A stretch of DNA of 64,000 bases from an uncultured Aquimarina sp. (lineage in GTDB: Bacteria; Bacteroidota; Bacteroidia; Flavobacteriales; Flavobacteriaceae): contig CANMKX010000004.1 in assembly GCA_947498595.1 (NCBI GenBank), positions 1-64,000 on the forward strand, read 5' to 3'. Shown in pieces: positions 7,525 through 18,000 of this stretch. Positions within the stretch are counted from its first letter, which is position 1; each line of letters starts with the position of its first letter. Below the pieces are notes generated by a model. It ran no database searches, was not told the DNA's origin, and was given only the letters and a program-made list of their open reading frames with translations. The position numbers and the translations under genes were made by a program.

Positions 7525-9306
7525 ATGCGCTTTATTTATTTCATTTTAATATTCTTTTTCTCTTTTTCTGCGATCAGTCAATCTGAACAACTGGCAAAGA
7601 ATTATATGGATCAAGGTGCTTATGAAAAAGCGCTTACTGTATATCAACGTTTGTATCAAAAACAACCCAATCGTACTCGTTACTTACTGGGTATCGTAGC
7701 TAATCATCAACAATTAGAGCAATTTGATACTGCTGAAAAATTATTATTAGAACAATTAAAAAAATCTGCGAATAACTCTACTTTTTATGTAGAGGTGGGA
7801 CATCATTATGATGTGCAAGGAAAAAAAGAAAAAGCCACTACTTATTATCAAAAGGCTATTGAAATACATCAACTTCATACGAATCAAACATATATTCTTG
7901 CTCGAACTTTTGAAAAATATAGTCTATTAGATCAAGCTGCTATTGTATACGAAAAAGGAATGGAAATCAATCCTTCTTCTAATTACATGCTGAATCTCGC
8001 TAAAATATATGGAGAGCAAGGACATCTTGCCAAAATGTTTAAAAGCTACCTCGTACTTATTAACAAGCAACCTAATTATATGATCATGGTACAACGTTAT
8101 TTTAACGATTTTATCACCGAAGATCCCTTAAACGATGCGAATAGCATTTTGAGAAAATTGCTTATTAAAGAATTACAATTGCAACCCAATTTATTATACA
8201 ACCAGATGCTAAGCTGGTTATTTATTCAACAAAAAAATTATAAAAAAGCATTTATTCAAGAAAAAGCTATTTATAAAAGAAATTCTGAAAGTTTACAGAA
8301 CATCATGGAACTTGCATTGATTTCTAGTGATAAAGGATATTATACCGTTGCCGAAGAAATCCTTACTTATGTAATCAATCTTCCTGTACAAAATAGTACT
8401 AAGATCTATGCCAATCAATTATTACTAAGAGCCAAAATAAAACAAGACAATCCAGATAAAAATGCTAGTATCGTTGAAGCATATCATCAATTATTTGAGA
8501 CTTTTGGCACTGACAAAAATACATTGCCTTTACAAATTGATTATGCCCATTTTTTAGCTTTTACGCTTGATCAAAAAAAAGAAGGAAGTTCGTTTCTAAA
8601 AAAATTATTAAAGAAACGCCTTACTCGTTTTCAAACGGCTAGGGTTAAGATGGAAATTGCTGATATACTTGTTCTAGACGAAAAATTTAATCAAGCTTTA
8701 ATTTACTATACGCAAATTCAAAATGCCATAAAAAATAATTCATTAGCGCAAGAAGCTCGTTTTAAAGTTGCTAAGACTAGTTATTACAAAGGTGATTTTG
8801 CTTGGGCTCAAACACAACTAAATATCTTAAAATCATCAACATCTCAACTTATTGCAAATGATGCTATGGAGTTAAGTCTTGTTATTAGTGACAATTCTCT
8901 TGAGGATTCTACACAAACTGCTTTAAAGATATTTGCAAAGGCTGATTTACTTTCTTTTCAAAAAAACAATACTGCAGCAATCGCAAAATACAATGAGATT
9001 TTAACGGTTCATAAAGGAGAAAAAATTGAAGATGAAGCCTTATTACGACAAGCTAAGTTATTAGAGAAAACGGGACAATATGAGCAAGCTAAAGATAATT
9101 ATCTTAAAATATTGGCTTTTTATAAAGACGATATCCTTGCAGATGATGCTTATTATCACTTAGCCGAGTTATATGCTACACATCTTCACCAACCAGAAAA
9201 AGCTAAAGAATATTACGAGCAGTTAATTTTTAATCACGCAGACAGTATCTTTTTTGTAGAAGCTCGTAAAAAGTACAGAACACTAAGAGGAGACGCTATT
9301 AATTGA
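7525..9306 (+). CDS. Exported tetratricopeptide-repeat protein
   Basis: 593 residues with a signal peptide (MRFIYFILIFFFSFSAISQ). The rest is a superhelix of TPR-like helix pairs: clear units occur near 25-140 (YEKALTVYQRLYQKQPNRTR, YYQKAIEIH) and 490-590 (YEQAKDNYLKILAFYKDD, KAKEYYEQLIF). No enzymatic motif is seen. Such proteins act as periplasmic or outer-membrane scaffolds; the partner is unknown. It follows serS by 59 bp, with a weak promoter-like TATCTTTA near 7500. Confidence 0.8.
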   Translation: MRFIYFILIFFFSFSAISQSEQLAKNYMDQGAYEKALTVYQRLYQKQPNRTRYLLGIVANHQQLEQFDTAEKLLLEQLKKSANNSTFYVEVGHHYDVQGKKEKATTYYQKAIEIHQLHTNQTYILARTFEKYSLLDQAAIVYEKGMEINPSSNYMLNLAKIYGEQGHLAKMFKSYLVLINKQPNYMIMVQRYFNDFITEDPLNDANSILRKLLIKELQLQPNLLYNQMLSWLFIQQKNYKKAFIQEKAIYKRNSESLQNIMELALISSDKGYYTVAEEILTYVINLPVQNSTKIYANQLLLRAKIKQDNPDKNASIVEAYHQLFETFGTDKNTLPLQIDYAHFLAFTLDQKKEGSSFLKKLLKKRLTRFQTARVKMEIADILVLDEKFNQALIYYTQIQNAIKNNSLAQEARFKVAKTSYYKGDFAWAQTQLNILKSSTSQLIANDAMELSLVISDNSLEDSTQTALKIFAKADLLSFQKNNTAAIAKYNEILTVHKGEKIEDEALLRQAKLLEKTGQYEQAKDNYLKILAFYKDDILADDAYYHLAELYATHLHQPEKAKEYYEQLIFNHADSIFFVEARKKYRTLRGDAIN

Positions 9307-9513
9307 TTCTAACTATTAATTAGTTTCACAAAACATCTTACATAAAAAGCATTTTCGTATGGGGTTTCATAACAGCACTGATGTTTTACTCAAACTATCC
9401 TATTCTCTTTTTTGCAAACATACTTAAAATCAATTTTTTATTTTCAAAACAGGTCGATTTAATAAAAAAAAGCACTTAATTTAAAATCCTGATTTATATT
9501 TCATAATTAGATT

Positions 9514-9521
9514 TATCTTTG
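9514..9521 (+). promoter_or_regulatory. Promoter -7 box TATCTTTG before the DUF4286 gene
   Basis: Exact TAnnTTTG match, 54 bp before the ATG at 9576. The 269-bp gap after the TPR gene (9307-9575) otherwise holds only AT-rich sequence with no recognisable gene. No -33 TTG is visible. Confidence 0.5.
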
Positions 9522-9575
9522 CTCTCTTAATGATTTCGTATCATACATTAATTTACTTAAGAATTTATATCAATT

Positions 9576-9884
9576 ATGTATATCTATAATGTCACTATCA
9601 ATATAGAAGATGAAGTTCATAACGAATGGATAACGTGGATGCAAAAAGAACATATACCAGCTATGATAGCAACTGGTAAATTTTCTAAAGCTTTAATGAC
9701 TCGTGTTGTAATTGACGAGGAAATGGGAGGAACTACATATTCTATTCAATATACAACAGAAAGCAAAGCTATGTTAGAACGTTATTATGAAGAAAATGCA
9801 GAAGAGTTAAGAGCAGAATCTAATCGATTTGCAGGAAAATTTGTTGCTTTTAGAACAGAATTAGCTGTTGTAAGTGAACATTAA
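9576..9884 (+). CDS. DUF4286 family protein
   Basis: 102-residue cytosolic protein of the DUF4286 family (MYIYNVTINIEDEVHNEW at the N-terminus; a ferredoxin-like alpha/beta dimer fold is expected). No function is established. In Bacteroidota members of this family are commonly found just upstream of rsmA, as here with a 48-bp gap, hinting at a link with ribosome biogenesis, but this is association only. Confidence 0.8.
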   Translation: MYIYNVTINIEDEVHNEWITWMQKEHIPAMIATGKFSKALMTRVVIDEEMGGTTYSIQYTTESKAMLERYYEENAEELRAESNRFAGKFVAFRTELAVVSEH

Positions 9885-9932
9885 TGGCTTTGTATTTTCA
9901 TAAACAACAACAATTCAATTCATATCATTTTT

Positions 9933-10805
9933 ATGAGCTCTAAATTCAAAAAAAACAAAAAATACAATTCATCTCGTGAGCATGTTCAGCAAGAAAAAAC
10001 GGCTGTTCGTGCAAAAAAACATTTAGGACAACATTTCTTAAAGGATGAAGGTATAGCAAGAGACATAGGAGACACTCTTACTTTGGAGAAGTACAAAAAT
10101 GTTATTGAAATTGGCCCTGGTATGGGAGTACTTACAAAATACATTCTACAAAAAGACTTGAATGTTGTTGCCATGGATTTAGACACCGAGTCTATAGCAT
10201 ATCTCAATACTCAATTTCAGATCGAGCATCCTGAAATTCGTACAGCAAAAAGCACTTTCAAAGTAATTGAAGCTGATTTCCTTAAGTTTGATATTAATTC
10301 ATTATTCAACGGGGAACCTTATGCCATCACGGGTAATTTCCCTTATAACATCTCTAGTCAAATTGTATTTAAAACCATAGAGAACAAAGAGCACATTCCA
10401 GAATTTACAGGAATGTTTCAAAAAGAAGTTGCACAACGTATCTGTGAACCTTCTGGCTCTAAGGCTTACGGTATTTTATCGGTACTTACACAAGCATTTT
10501 TTGATGTTGAATATCTTTTTACGGTTCCACCAACAGTTTTTAATCCACCTCCAAAGGTTGACAGTGGTGTTTTGCGTTTGCGTAGAAGGGCTGATTACGA
10601 TCAACTTCCTTGTACAGAAAAACAGCTTTTTACGGTAGTTAAAACTGCTTTTGGTCAGCGTAGAAAAACATTACGAAACAGCTTAAAATCCTTGAATCTT
10701 TCAGACGAATTAAGAGCGCAAGAGTTATTTTCTAAACGTCCTGAACAATTAAATGTTCAAGATTTTATAGCACTTACTGTTGCCATTCAAAACGATCGAG
10801 CATAA
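9933..10805 (+). CDS. rsmA: 16S rRNA (adenine1518-N6/adenine1519-N6)-dimethyltransferase
   Basis: KsgA/RsmA dimethylates two adjacent adenosines in helix 45 of 16S rRNA late in 30S assembly. 290 residues. About 26-36 carry [11 protein letters not shown], followed by the SAM-binding motif [12 protein letters not shown] and the catalytic motif GNFPYNISS (NFPY in place of NLPY). The C-terminal small helical domain ([15 protein letters not shown]) is intact. The Lys-rich N-terminus is a short flexible extension. It follows the DUF4286 gene. Confidence 0.96.
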   Translation: MSSKFKKNKKYNSSREHVQQEKTAVRAKKHLGQHFLKDEGIARDIGDTLTLEKYKNVIEIGPGMGVLTKYILQKDLNVVAMDLDTESIAYLNTQFQIEHPEIRTAKSTFKVIEADFLKFDINSLFNGEPYAITGNFPYNISSQIVFKTIENKEHIPEFTGMFQKEVAQRICEPSGSKAYGILSVLTQAFFDVEYLFTVPPTVFNPPPKVDSGVLRLRRRADYDQLPCTEKQLFTVVKTAFGQRRKTLRNSLKSLNLSDELRAQELFSKRPEQLNVQDFIALTVAIQNDRA

Positions 10806-10864
10806 ACATCCTTTTTTTGTTAATTCATTTAACAGTTATATAAAACTCTATCCAATTGTTTACT

Positions 10865-10872
10865 TATCTTTG
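10865..10872 (+). promoter_or_regulatory. Promoter -7 box TATCTTTG of mgtE
   Basis: Exact TAnnTTTG box 38 bp before the mgtE ATG. I see no Mg2+-sensing leader in the short 5' region. Confidence 0.55.
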
Positions 10873-10910
10873 CGTGAACTAAGAGGGTAATTTCTTTAAA
10901 AAATCTTCCT

Positions 10911-12266
10911 ATGCAATTTCAACTTTCTAGTGAATTTATTGAGCATTTAAAATCGTTAATTAATGCCAAGGATAATACTCGTTTATTAGAAATTTTTAAT
11001 GATTTACATTTTGCCGATGTAGCAGAAACGCTGGATGAGTTAAATTCTAAAGAGGCTATATATATTGTTAAATTAATTGATAGTGAAAAATCTTCTGATG
11101 CCTTAATGGAATTAGAAGAGGATGTACGAGAACGTATTTTAAACAAATTATCAGCCAAAGAGATTGCTGAAGAAATTGAAGAATTAGACACAGATGATGC
11201 TGCTGATATTATAGCTGAATTACCTGAAGATCGTGCTGAAAATGTAATTTCGGAAATTGAAGATGAAGAGCATGCTGAACATATTGTAGAATTATTACGA
11301 TATGATGAAGATACAGCCGGTGGATTAATGGCTAAAGAGCTCGTTAAAGTTGATGAAAACTGGACTGTTACAAGTTGTGTTCGCGAAATGCGAAAACAAG
11401 CTGAGAACGTAACACGAGTACATTCTATATATGTAGTTGATAAAAACGATAAACTTAAAGGTCGTTTATCATTAAAGGATTTACTTACTGCTTCTAGTAA
11501 AACTTATATTAAAGAAGTATACATCCCTAAAGTTGATTTTGTTCGAGTTGATACTGAAGGAGAAGAAGTTGCTCGTATCATGACTAAATATGATTTAGAA
11601 GCGATTCCTGTAATCGATAATGATGGAACTCTTGTGGGACGCATTACTATTGATGATATTGTTGATTTCATTAAAGATGAAGCTGAAAAAGATTATCAAA
11701 TGGCTGCTGGTATATCTCAAGATGTAGAAGCAGATGATAATATTTGGGAGCTCACAAAAGCTCGTTTGCCTTGGTTGGTACTTGGATTGTTTGGAGGACT
11801 TGGCAGTGTATTCATCATGGAAGGGTATGAAGATATTATGACCGATGATAAGTATAAAAGTTTATTTTTCTATACTCCACTAATTGCCGCTATGGCTGGT
11901 AATGTAGGGGTTCAATCTTCAGCTATTATTGTACAAGGATTGGCTAATGACATTGTTAAAGGTAGTTTATGGAGTCGATTACTTAAAGAAGTTGGCCTGA
12001 GTTTAATTAATGGTAGCGCTTTAGCGGTTCTAATTATCGTTTTTGGTTTCTTTATGAATTATGATATATCTTTTAGTTTAACCATAGCGATTGCATTAAT
12101 GAGTGTTATCATTGTTGCTGCTTTGATAGGTACTTTTGTTCCTATCATTTTAGACAAAAAAGGAATAGATCCTGCTATTGCGACAGGCCCTTTTATTACT
12201 ACTAGTAATGATATTTTTGGAATATTTTTATTCTTCTATATAGCTAAAATCATACTACATATATAA
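10911..12266 (+). CDS. mgtE: Magnesium transporter MgtE
   Basis: Mg2+ channel of the inner membrane. 451 residues: an acidic N-terminal helical domain (about 1-130), paired CBS domains (about 130-255), a plug helix and five transmembrane helices (about 280-451). The conserved pore segment PLIAAMAGNVGVQSSAII and TGPFITTSNDIFG are present. The length is normal. Gating by Mg2+ binding between the N and CBS domains is known for the family. It is monocistronic: promoter before, convergent terminator after. Confidence 0.95.
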   Translation: MQFQLSSEFIEHLKSLINAKDNTRLLEIFNDLHFADVAETLDELNSKEAIYIVKLIDSEKSSDALMELEEDVRERILNKLSAKEIAEEIEELDTDDAADIIAELPEDRAENVISEIEDEEHAEHIVELLRYDEDTAGGLMAKELVKVDENWTVTSCVREMRKQAENVTRVHSIYVVDKNDKLKGRLSLKDLLTASSKTYIKEVYIPKVDFVRVDTEGEEVARIMTKYDLEAIPVIDNDGTLVGRITIDDIVDFIKDEAEKDYQMAAGISQDVEADDNIWELTKARLPWLVLGLFGGLGSVFIMEGYEDIMTDDKYKSLFFYTPLIAAMAGNVGVQSSAIIVQGLANDIVKGSLWSRLLKEVGLSLINGSALAVLIIVFGFFMNYDISFSLTIAIALMSVIIVAALIGTFVPIILDKKGIDPAIATGPFITTSNDIFGIFLFFYIAKIILHI

Positions 12267-12268
12267 TC

Positions 12269-12311
12269 AAAAAAAATCGCCACTGTATTTGATCTTATAC
12301 AATGGCAATTT
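12269..12311 (-). terminator. Terminator of the RiPP-like peptide gene
   Basis: On the minus strand a 14-bp stem (AAATTGCCATTGTA / TACAGTGGCGATTT, with two G-U pairs) is followed by eight T residues. G-U pairing and the T-run exist only in this orientation, so the hairpin belongs to the small gene at 12348-12539, not to mgtE. Confidence 0.75.
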
Positions 12312-12347
12312 TCTCTATCAACTTAGTTTGTTAAGGAGTTTTAATTC

Positions 12348-12539
12348 CTAAAATTCTTCTTGACAAGTGTATACTTGTGTACAAGCAAATCCGATTAAGC
12401 AAAATGCTGGTCCTGTAACTGCTCCTCTACAATCACATCCGCATAAAGAATAATCTATTTTTGCACTCCCTTTAATTGTGCGTTGATTTTCTTTGCTTAA
12501 TACGGTAACACCTGGCAAGTTTAAAAAATTAGTTTTCAT
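12348..12539 (-). CDS. RiPP/bacteriocin-like precursor peptide, Cys-rich core
   Basis: 63-residue peptide. Residues 1-24 look like a Bacteroidota double-glycine-type leader: MKTNFLNLPGVTVLSK, then ENQRTIKG, ending in KGS where GG is common. The putative core (25-63) has six cysteines at 33, 35, 37, 47, 53 and 59, beginning with a CGCDC cluster. No maturation enzyme or peptidase-containing ABC exporter lies beside it, so processing would have to be supplied from elsewhere. It has its own terminator. A second peptide of the same length and leader type lies at 57201-57392. The product is unknown: antimicrobial, signal or simply a small secreted protein. The leader class is recognised from memory of the family. 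Confidence 0.7.
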   Translation of the reverse strand: MKTNFLNLPGVTVLSKENQRTIKGSAKIDYSLCGCDCRGAVTGPAFCLIGFACTQVYTCQEEF

Positions 12540-12798
12540 GTAATAATATATTTATTAGGTTTATTTCTTTAAAATTAACATAAATAAACTAAGGTTAAAC
12601 CTCTTTTTTAACAACTTTAACATTTACTAGTATTTTTAAATACTACACTTTCATAAAGTCTATACTCCTATAAATCAATTCATAATTAATAATAAAGAAA
12701 CGTTAAGGGGTTATATCACTTTTACAGAAATAAGTATCTTGTTTTTTTATAAACAAAACTCTTGATTAACTTATAATAAGAGCATATTCAAAAAAGTT
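12540..12798. other. AT-rich intergenic region with divergent promoters expected
   Basis: 259 bp between two divergent genes. It must hold the starts of both, but no exact TAnnTTTG box is evident on either strand. No further gene or repeat is seen. Confidence 0.4.
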
Positions 12799-13164
12799 AT
12801 GGAAGCAATAAATATTAAGGAAAAATTATCGCAGTTTGACAAACAATGGCATCCACATCGTATAGCTATGGTTGATGATAATCAAATTTATCTAGCAAAA
12901 CTATGCGGGGATTTTATTTGGCATAAACATGACAATGAAGACGAATTGTTTCAGGTCATTAAAGGCACTTTAATCATGAAATTCAGAGATAAAGTTGTAA
13001 AAGTTAATCCCGGTGAATTAATCGTAGTTCCTAAAGGGGTAGAACATTGTCCATCGACTGAAAATGGAGAAGAAGTACATGTTCTATTATTTGAAAAAGC
13101 AGCTACCAAACATACTGGAGAAATAGATAGTGATCGCACAGTAGCTCAATATATAGATTTATAA
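12799..13164 (+). CDS. Cupin-domain protein
   Basis: 121-residue single-domain cupin. Motif 1 is visible as WHKHDNEDELFQVIKG (H-x-H with a following Glu) and motif 2 as PGELIVVPKGVEHCPS with the second His region, so a metal site is probable. No N-terminal signal; cytosolic. Stand-alone cupins of this type are mostly unassigned (sugar isomerase, dioxygenase or binding roles). It is monocistronic and ends at a bidirectional terminator. Confidence 0.85.
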   Translation: MEAINIKEKLSQFDKQWHPHRIAMVDDNQIYLAKLCGDFIWHKHDNEDELFQVIKGTLIMKFRDKVVKVNPGELIVVPKGVEHCPSTENGEEVHVLLFEKAATKHTGEIDSDRTVAQYIDL

Positions 13165-13174
13165 AATCACATAT

Positions 13175-13215
13175 AAAAAGAGGCCGTTTTAATAGTATTA
13201 AAACGACCTCTTTTT
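13175..13215. terminator. Bidirectional terminator between convergent genes
   Basis: An almost perfect 18-bp stem with AAAAAGAGG at the left and CCTCTTTTT at the right, one internal mismatch and a 3-nt loop. A and T tracts flank it on both sides, so it can serve both the cupin gene (plus) and the T9SS protein gene (minus). Confidence 0.8.
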
Positions 13216-13230
13216 ACAGTAATCTTTTTC

Positions 13231-14784
13231 TTAGTTAATCACCATTTTCTTGGTGTCAATTTTCTTCCCATCTGTATATAATGTATAATAATAAACTGCT
13301 GCTGGCAACCCATCACTATTAACATTCAGTTCTCCTTCTCCCCTATCTTCTAAAGTAACTTTTGAAACTATTTGTCCCACCGTATTATTAAACACCAATA
13401 CTGCTTTTGTAATTGTAGTAGGTAAATAATATTTGATTGTTGATGTATTTTTAAATGGATTGGGAATATTTTGATACAAAATAGCCTTTCTTCCGCTCCC
13501 ATTTAATTCATCATGAATGCTCAATTGACATGCACATGCTTCAATAGCTTCCATCCTAGCTATCAAATCGTCAATTTGAGTTTGTTGTGTTATATTTTCG
13601 TCTTGAAGCGGTGTAAGAATTGCTGATAAATCAACCGTTACAGGGGTTCCGTTTTCAATTGTAATTGTTAACTCATTATTTGTCAAAATAGCCGATGTCA
13701 GATTTTGATCATCATTCGTTGTTATCACAGAAGATAAATCAACTGTGTTTCCTCCTGTAATACCTAATGTCGCATTATTTAAAGTCAATTCTTGCGCATC
13801 CGTATTATCAAGGTATGATGCTAAGTCTACTGTTGTTCCATCATTTGTAAGACTTAAAACATTATTTGTTAACGATAAATCTTGTGCGTCTGTATTATCT
13901 AGATATGTTGACAAATCTACCGTCCCTCCATTTTCTATTGTCAAAGTATTGTTTGTAAGACTTATAACTTGATCATCTGTGGGCGTTATCCATTGCGTTC
14001 CATCCCAAGTATACAATTTATTTTCTTCATTATCATACACCATCATTCCATTTTCATTAGCTCCTAAACTTGCTTCAAAAGTTCCACGTTCTGCGGTAGT
14101 CATTCTATTGACTAGAATTCCTTTATCAGTTGCACTCATATGAATTGAGGCATTAGTATTAGGCGAAAATGTTCCCACTCCTACTGTACCACTAGCTCTT
14201 AATGTTATCGTATTATCGGGTGTATTAGGTTGGATTCTAAAAGGTAATCTACTACCATTCGTTACATCTCTTATAAAAAAATTAGCCTCATTACCTGCTA
14301 AATCCCACGATTGTGGTGTAAATCCACTAGAACCATCTTGTTCTAATCGTAATGTTGGCGTATTTCCTTCTACATTATGCAAGTTAACTGCTGGATTGTT
14401 TGTTCCAAATCCAACATTTCCACCTGATTCTATATATAATGAATTGTTGGTTGCACCAGCATCTATTCTAAAAGGGCTTCTTCCTCCAGTAACATCGTCT
14501 ATTGAGAAAAAATTACTCCCACCATTACTAGAATCATTAAATGTAAATCGCCAATCATTAGCTGGAAAAGAACCTGAAGCTGATGTGTCATCAAAATACA
14601 TTCTTAAATTATCTTCTGTCATCACAAACGTATCAAATCCAAAGTTATATCCAGATGCTGCTCCAGTTCCAATTTGCAAAGATCCTTCTATATGTACATC
14701 CGAATTAAATACTTGTTGGTTATAACCTCTAGTTATATTGAATAAAGTAAAAGATAAAATCAATAATCGTATCTGTATATTCAT
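13231..14784 (-). CDS. T9SS-sorted surface protein with repeated DNTDAQ units
   Basis: 517 residues. A signal peptide (MNIQIRLLILSFTLFNITRG) precedes an N-terminal half with tail-fibre-like beta segments (GNVGFGTNNP, GTVGVGTFSP). At about 270-370 three imperfect repeats of the type SLTNNTLTIENGGTVDLSTY followed by LDNTDAQ occur. A short coiled coil (ENITQQTQIDDLIARMEAIE) precedes the C-terminal type A T9SS sorting domain (ILYQNIPNPFKNTSTIKYYL to the end, KKMVIN). It is therefore expected outside the outer membrane. The function is unknown, with adhesin or structural filament most likely. Confidence 0.8.
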   Translation of the reverse strand: MNIQIRLLILSFTLFNITRGYNQQVFNSDVHIEGSLQIGTGAASGYNFGFDTFVMTEDNLRMYFDDTSASGSFPANDWRFTFNDSSNGGSNFFSIDDVTGGRSPFRIDAGATNNSLYIESGGNVGFGTNNPAVNLHNVEGNTPTLRLEQDGSSGFTPQSWDLAGNEANFFIRDVTNGSRLPFRIQPNTPDNTITLRASGTVGVGTFSPNTNASIHMSATDKGILVNRMTTAERGTFEASLGANENGMMVYDNEENKLYTWDGTQWITPTDDQVISLTNNTLTIENGGTVDLSTYLDNTDAQDLSLTNNVLSLTNDGTTVDLASYLDNTDAQELTLNNATLGITGGNTVDLSSVITTNDDQNLTSAILTNNELTITIENGTPVTVDLSAILTPLQDENITQQTQIDDLIARMEAIEACACQLSIHDELNGSGRKAILYQNIPNPFKNTSTIKYYLPTTITKAVLVFNNTVGQIVSKVTLEDRGEGELNVNSDGLPAAVYYYTLYTDGKKIDTKKMVIN

Positions 14785-14810
14785 AGTTGTTGGTTTTAGG
14801 AGTTATGTTA

Positions 14811-14818
14811 CAAAACTA
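14811..14818 (-). promoter_or_regulatory. Promoter -7 box TAGTTTTG of the T9SS protein gene
   Basis: Minus-strand TAGTTTTG, an exact TAnnTTTG match, 27 bp before the start codon at 14784. No clear -33 element. Confidence 0.5.
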
Positions 14819-14971
14819 ACAATTTAATTAACAGAATTACTGTTTTACCACATCTAATTTAAAACACAATATTTTAACAATCAAATAATTATGCATACAT
14901 AACTTTTCATCGAAACTATTTCTCTTCTTATCGAATTTAATTACAAAAAACATCTTTTTTTATTATTTAGG

Positions 14972-14979
14972 TATCTTTG
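14972..14979 (+). promoter_or_regulatory. Promoter -7 box TATCTTTG of the VCBS/ASPIC gene
   Basis: Exact TAnnTTTG match 29 bp before the ATG at 15009. An A/G-rich stretch (AAAAAAAGGAAATAAT) lies between the box and the ATG and may serve as the ribosome-binding region. Confidence 0.55.
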
Positions 14980-15008
14980 AACCGTACCATTAAAAAAAGG
15001 AAATAATC

Positions 15009-18000
15009 ATGTCGTATTCATATAATAAAATAATACTTACTCTTATTTTGATGTCTTCTGTATTTTCTTTTTCACAACAAAAATCAAATTTTTCTGATAT
15101 CATTCAAAAGATACATGAATTAGAAAAAAATAAAGATCCAAAATGCTATGCTACAGCTAACCGCTTAGAAGACTTTATGTATGGTACTCCACTTGACGAA
15201 CAAGCAAGAAATTTAAAAATTGAAATTCAGAAAGAAATCATATTATATCTCAAACAATCTAGTAGCAATAATGCAATTAAAGATACATCTCACAAGATAT
15301 TACCTAAACATTTACATGAAGTTATTACTAAAATCTCTGAATATAAAAAACTCAGTAATGGCAATTATAGCTACAACATTAATGATATTGACATTCTAAT
15401 TTCTAAATTAGATTTCGATCAATATTCTTCGGTATCCTACAGTTATCGATCCTTATTATCTGTTGAACAAGATTTATTATTCACCAGTACATCCAAACTT
15501 CTTTCTTTTTCTTCTGAATCGATACAATTAGTCAACAATTATATTAATTTACTTTCTCTCGTAGCTTTAAAAAAAGCAGACGAACAAGCTAGGATACTAA
15601 ACAAAAAAGTTATTTCTGCAAAAATGATAAAAAATAGTTGGGTTGAATTATTTAAAAAGGAAAGTGTTTTTTCTCATGAATATCCTAAATTATCATTAAA
15701 AAATGTTTCTAACAACGATTTGATTCATGAAATTATTAAACAAAAAAAAGCCTCTTACGATCATTATAATCATGTTAACCCAAGCTTATTTTTACGTAAT
15801 ATTCAAGTTTATTTTGCACGTCAAAAATGGCCTACAAATGCATCCTCTTCTAAAGAATTAAAAAATTACTATTTAGAGTCATTAATTCAGTTTTCAACTT
15901 CTTTATTAAATCTTGCAAGTCAAAAAGCCACAAAAAACAAACATTCTATCATTCGCATTTCTGATATTCAAGAATCTTTAATTGCTTTTTTACCTTCATC
16001 TACTAATTCATTTGAAGACGTTTCTTTTTTTCCTAATAACACAAAAAAGCGTATTTCTATTGAATCATATGATCTAGATGCATTTAGAGATAGTGGTTTT
16101 CATTGGCAAATCTTAGAATACTCACTTTCTGACCATTCCTCTATTGCTATAAAAACTTTAGATCCTAATGCCGCAGAATTAGTAGTAGAAAGCATAGCTC
16201 AAATGGGAGTTTTAGTTTTAAGAATTGCAGGAAGTATATCAAAAACATCTCACAAAAAACAGCTAGACATTGAAGATATCAATCAAGCTTTTCTAAAAAT
16301 ACAAACGTTAATCAATTCTTATTCTTCTTACACTAAACAAAATATACAAACATCGATTAACTCTTCTTCATCTAGTAATAATCATCATGATTTTTTTGAG
16401 GATAAAACAACTGAACTGGGTATTGATTTTACTCATAAATCAGCTGATTGGTTGAGTAGACATATCAGGAGTTACACAACAAGTTATAACGAAAATAAGA
16501 TTAAATTAGCTATCCCACCTGCTTTTGGTGGTTCTGGAGTAGCTTGTGAAGATATTAACAACGATGGATTAATTGATATCTTATTACTTAGCGGCTTTGG
16601 TAACAAATTATTCATAAATACGCCTAATCATACTTTTGAGGAAATTACAGCAACAAGTGGCATTAATTATTGGAATGATTCGTTACACTCCTTTAATGAG
16701 CCTAGACAACCTATTATTGCTGACTTCAACAACGATGGCCTGCAAGATATTTTTATTACCTATGTAAACGCTCCTCATAAAATGTATCAAAACACAGATG
16801 GCACACATTTTACGGATGTTAGTACTACTACTAATTTAAAAGGTATTAATGCTGTTGCTGGTCCTGCTACAACTTTTGATTATGATAATGACGGCTTATT
16901 GGATATATTTATTGGTTATTTTGGAAATTACATCCAAGGGGATCTACCTACTTTAAGTAGAGATAATCAAAATGGAATGCCTAATAAGTTATACAAAAAT
17001 TTAGGAAACTTTCTTTTTAAAGAAGTTTCTTTTCTTGATACTTCAACAATAAATTCTGGTTGGACACAAGCTGTTGGTCATAGCGATATCAATCAAGATG
17101 GTTTACAAGATCTAATTATAGGAAATGATTTTGGTGTTAATAAATATTTACTAAATACTCCTTCTGGATTCTTTAAAGAAGTTAGTAAACAACTAAAAAC
17201 TGATAAACCTTCGTATACTATGAATATTGGGATCACTGATTTGAATAATGATTTATTTCCTGATTTATATGTTTCCAACATTGTTGTTATGCAAAAAGAT
17301 GAAAAATATGTCAATCCTAATAAGGATACTCAAATGAAATTTGATCCTAAAAAAATGGCTACTATCCGAACTATTGAAGCTAATGACTTATTCATTTCTA
17401 AGGTTAAAAACAACGAACTAAACACCTATCAATTATCGACCAATATAGGTAGAGGCTACTCTTCTACTGGTTGGTCATGGGATGCTGATTTTTTTGATTT
17501 TGATAATGATGGTGATGAAGATTTATATTGTATTAACGGGATGAATGATTTTAGTGTTTATTCTAGTGAGAATCCTTTTTATTTTGAAAGAGCTGAAGCC
17601 TCCAAATCGATCACTTATGCAGAAAGTAATAGAGAAAAAAATGTGTTTTTTGTAAACGATCAAGGAACGCTGATCAACAAAGCCTCTGAATTAGGTGCTG
17701 ATTTATATAGCAATGCTAGAAGTGCTAGTTATCTAGATTATGACAAAGACGGTGATTTAGATATTATCATTAACAATTATCACGATAAAGCTAATTTCTT
17801 AGAAAATAAAACATCTTCAACAAATCATTGGATTAAAATCAAACTTATAGGAAACGCTGACTTTAAAATTAACCGAGATGCTATTGGGTCTTCTTTAATA
17901 CTAAACAGTAAACATCATAAAAATATCTGGAGAGAAATTCATAGTACAACGGGTTATCTTTCTGTACATCCCAAAATTCAACATTTTGGGCTAGGCAAAG

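Noticed and set aside
10905..10910. Mg2+ riboswitch before mgtE
   Set aside because: The distance from promoter box to ATG is too short for an M-box or ykoK-type element.
13745..14725. Plus-strand open frames opposite the T9SS gene
   Set aside because: They lie antisense to a gene with a clear signal peptide, repeats and sorting domain, and their translations are low-complexity mirrors of it.
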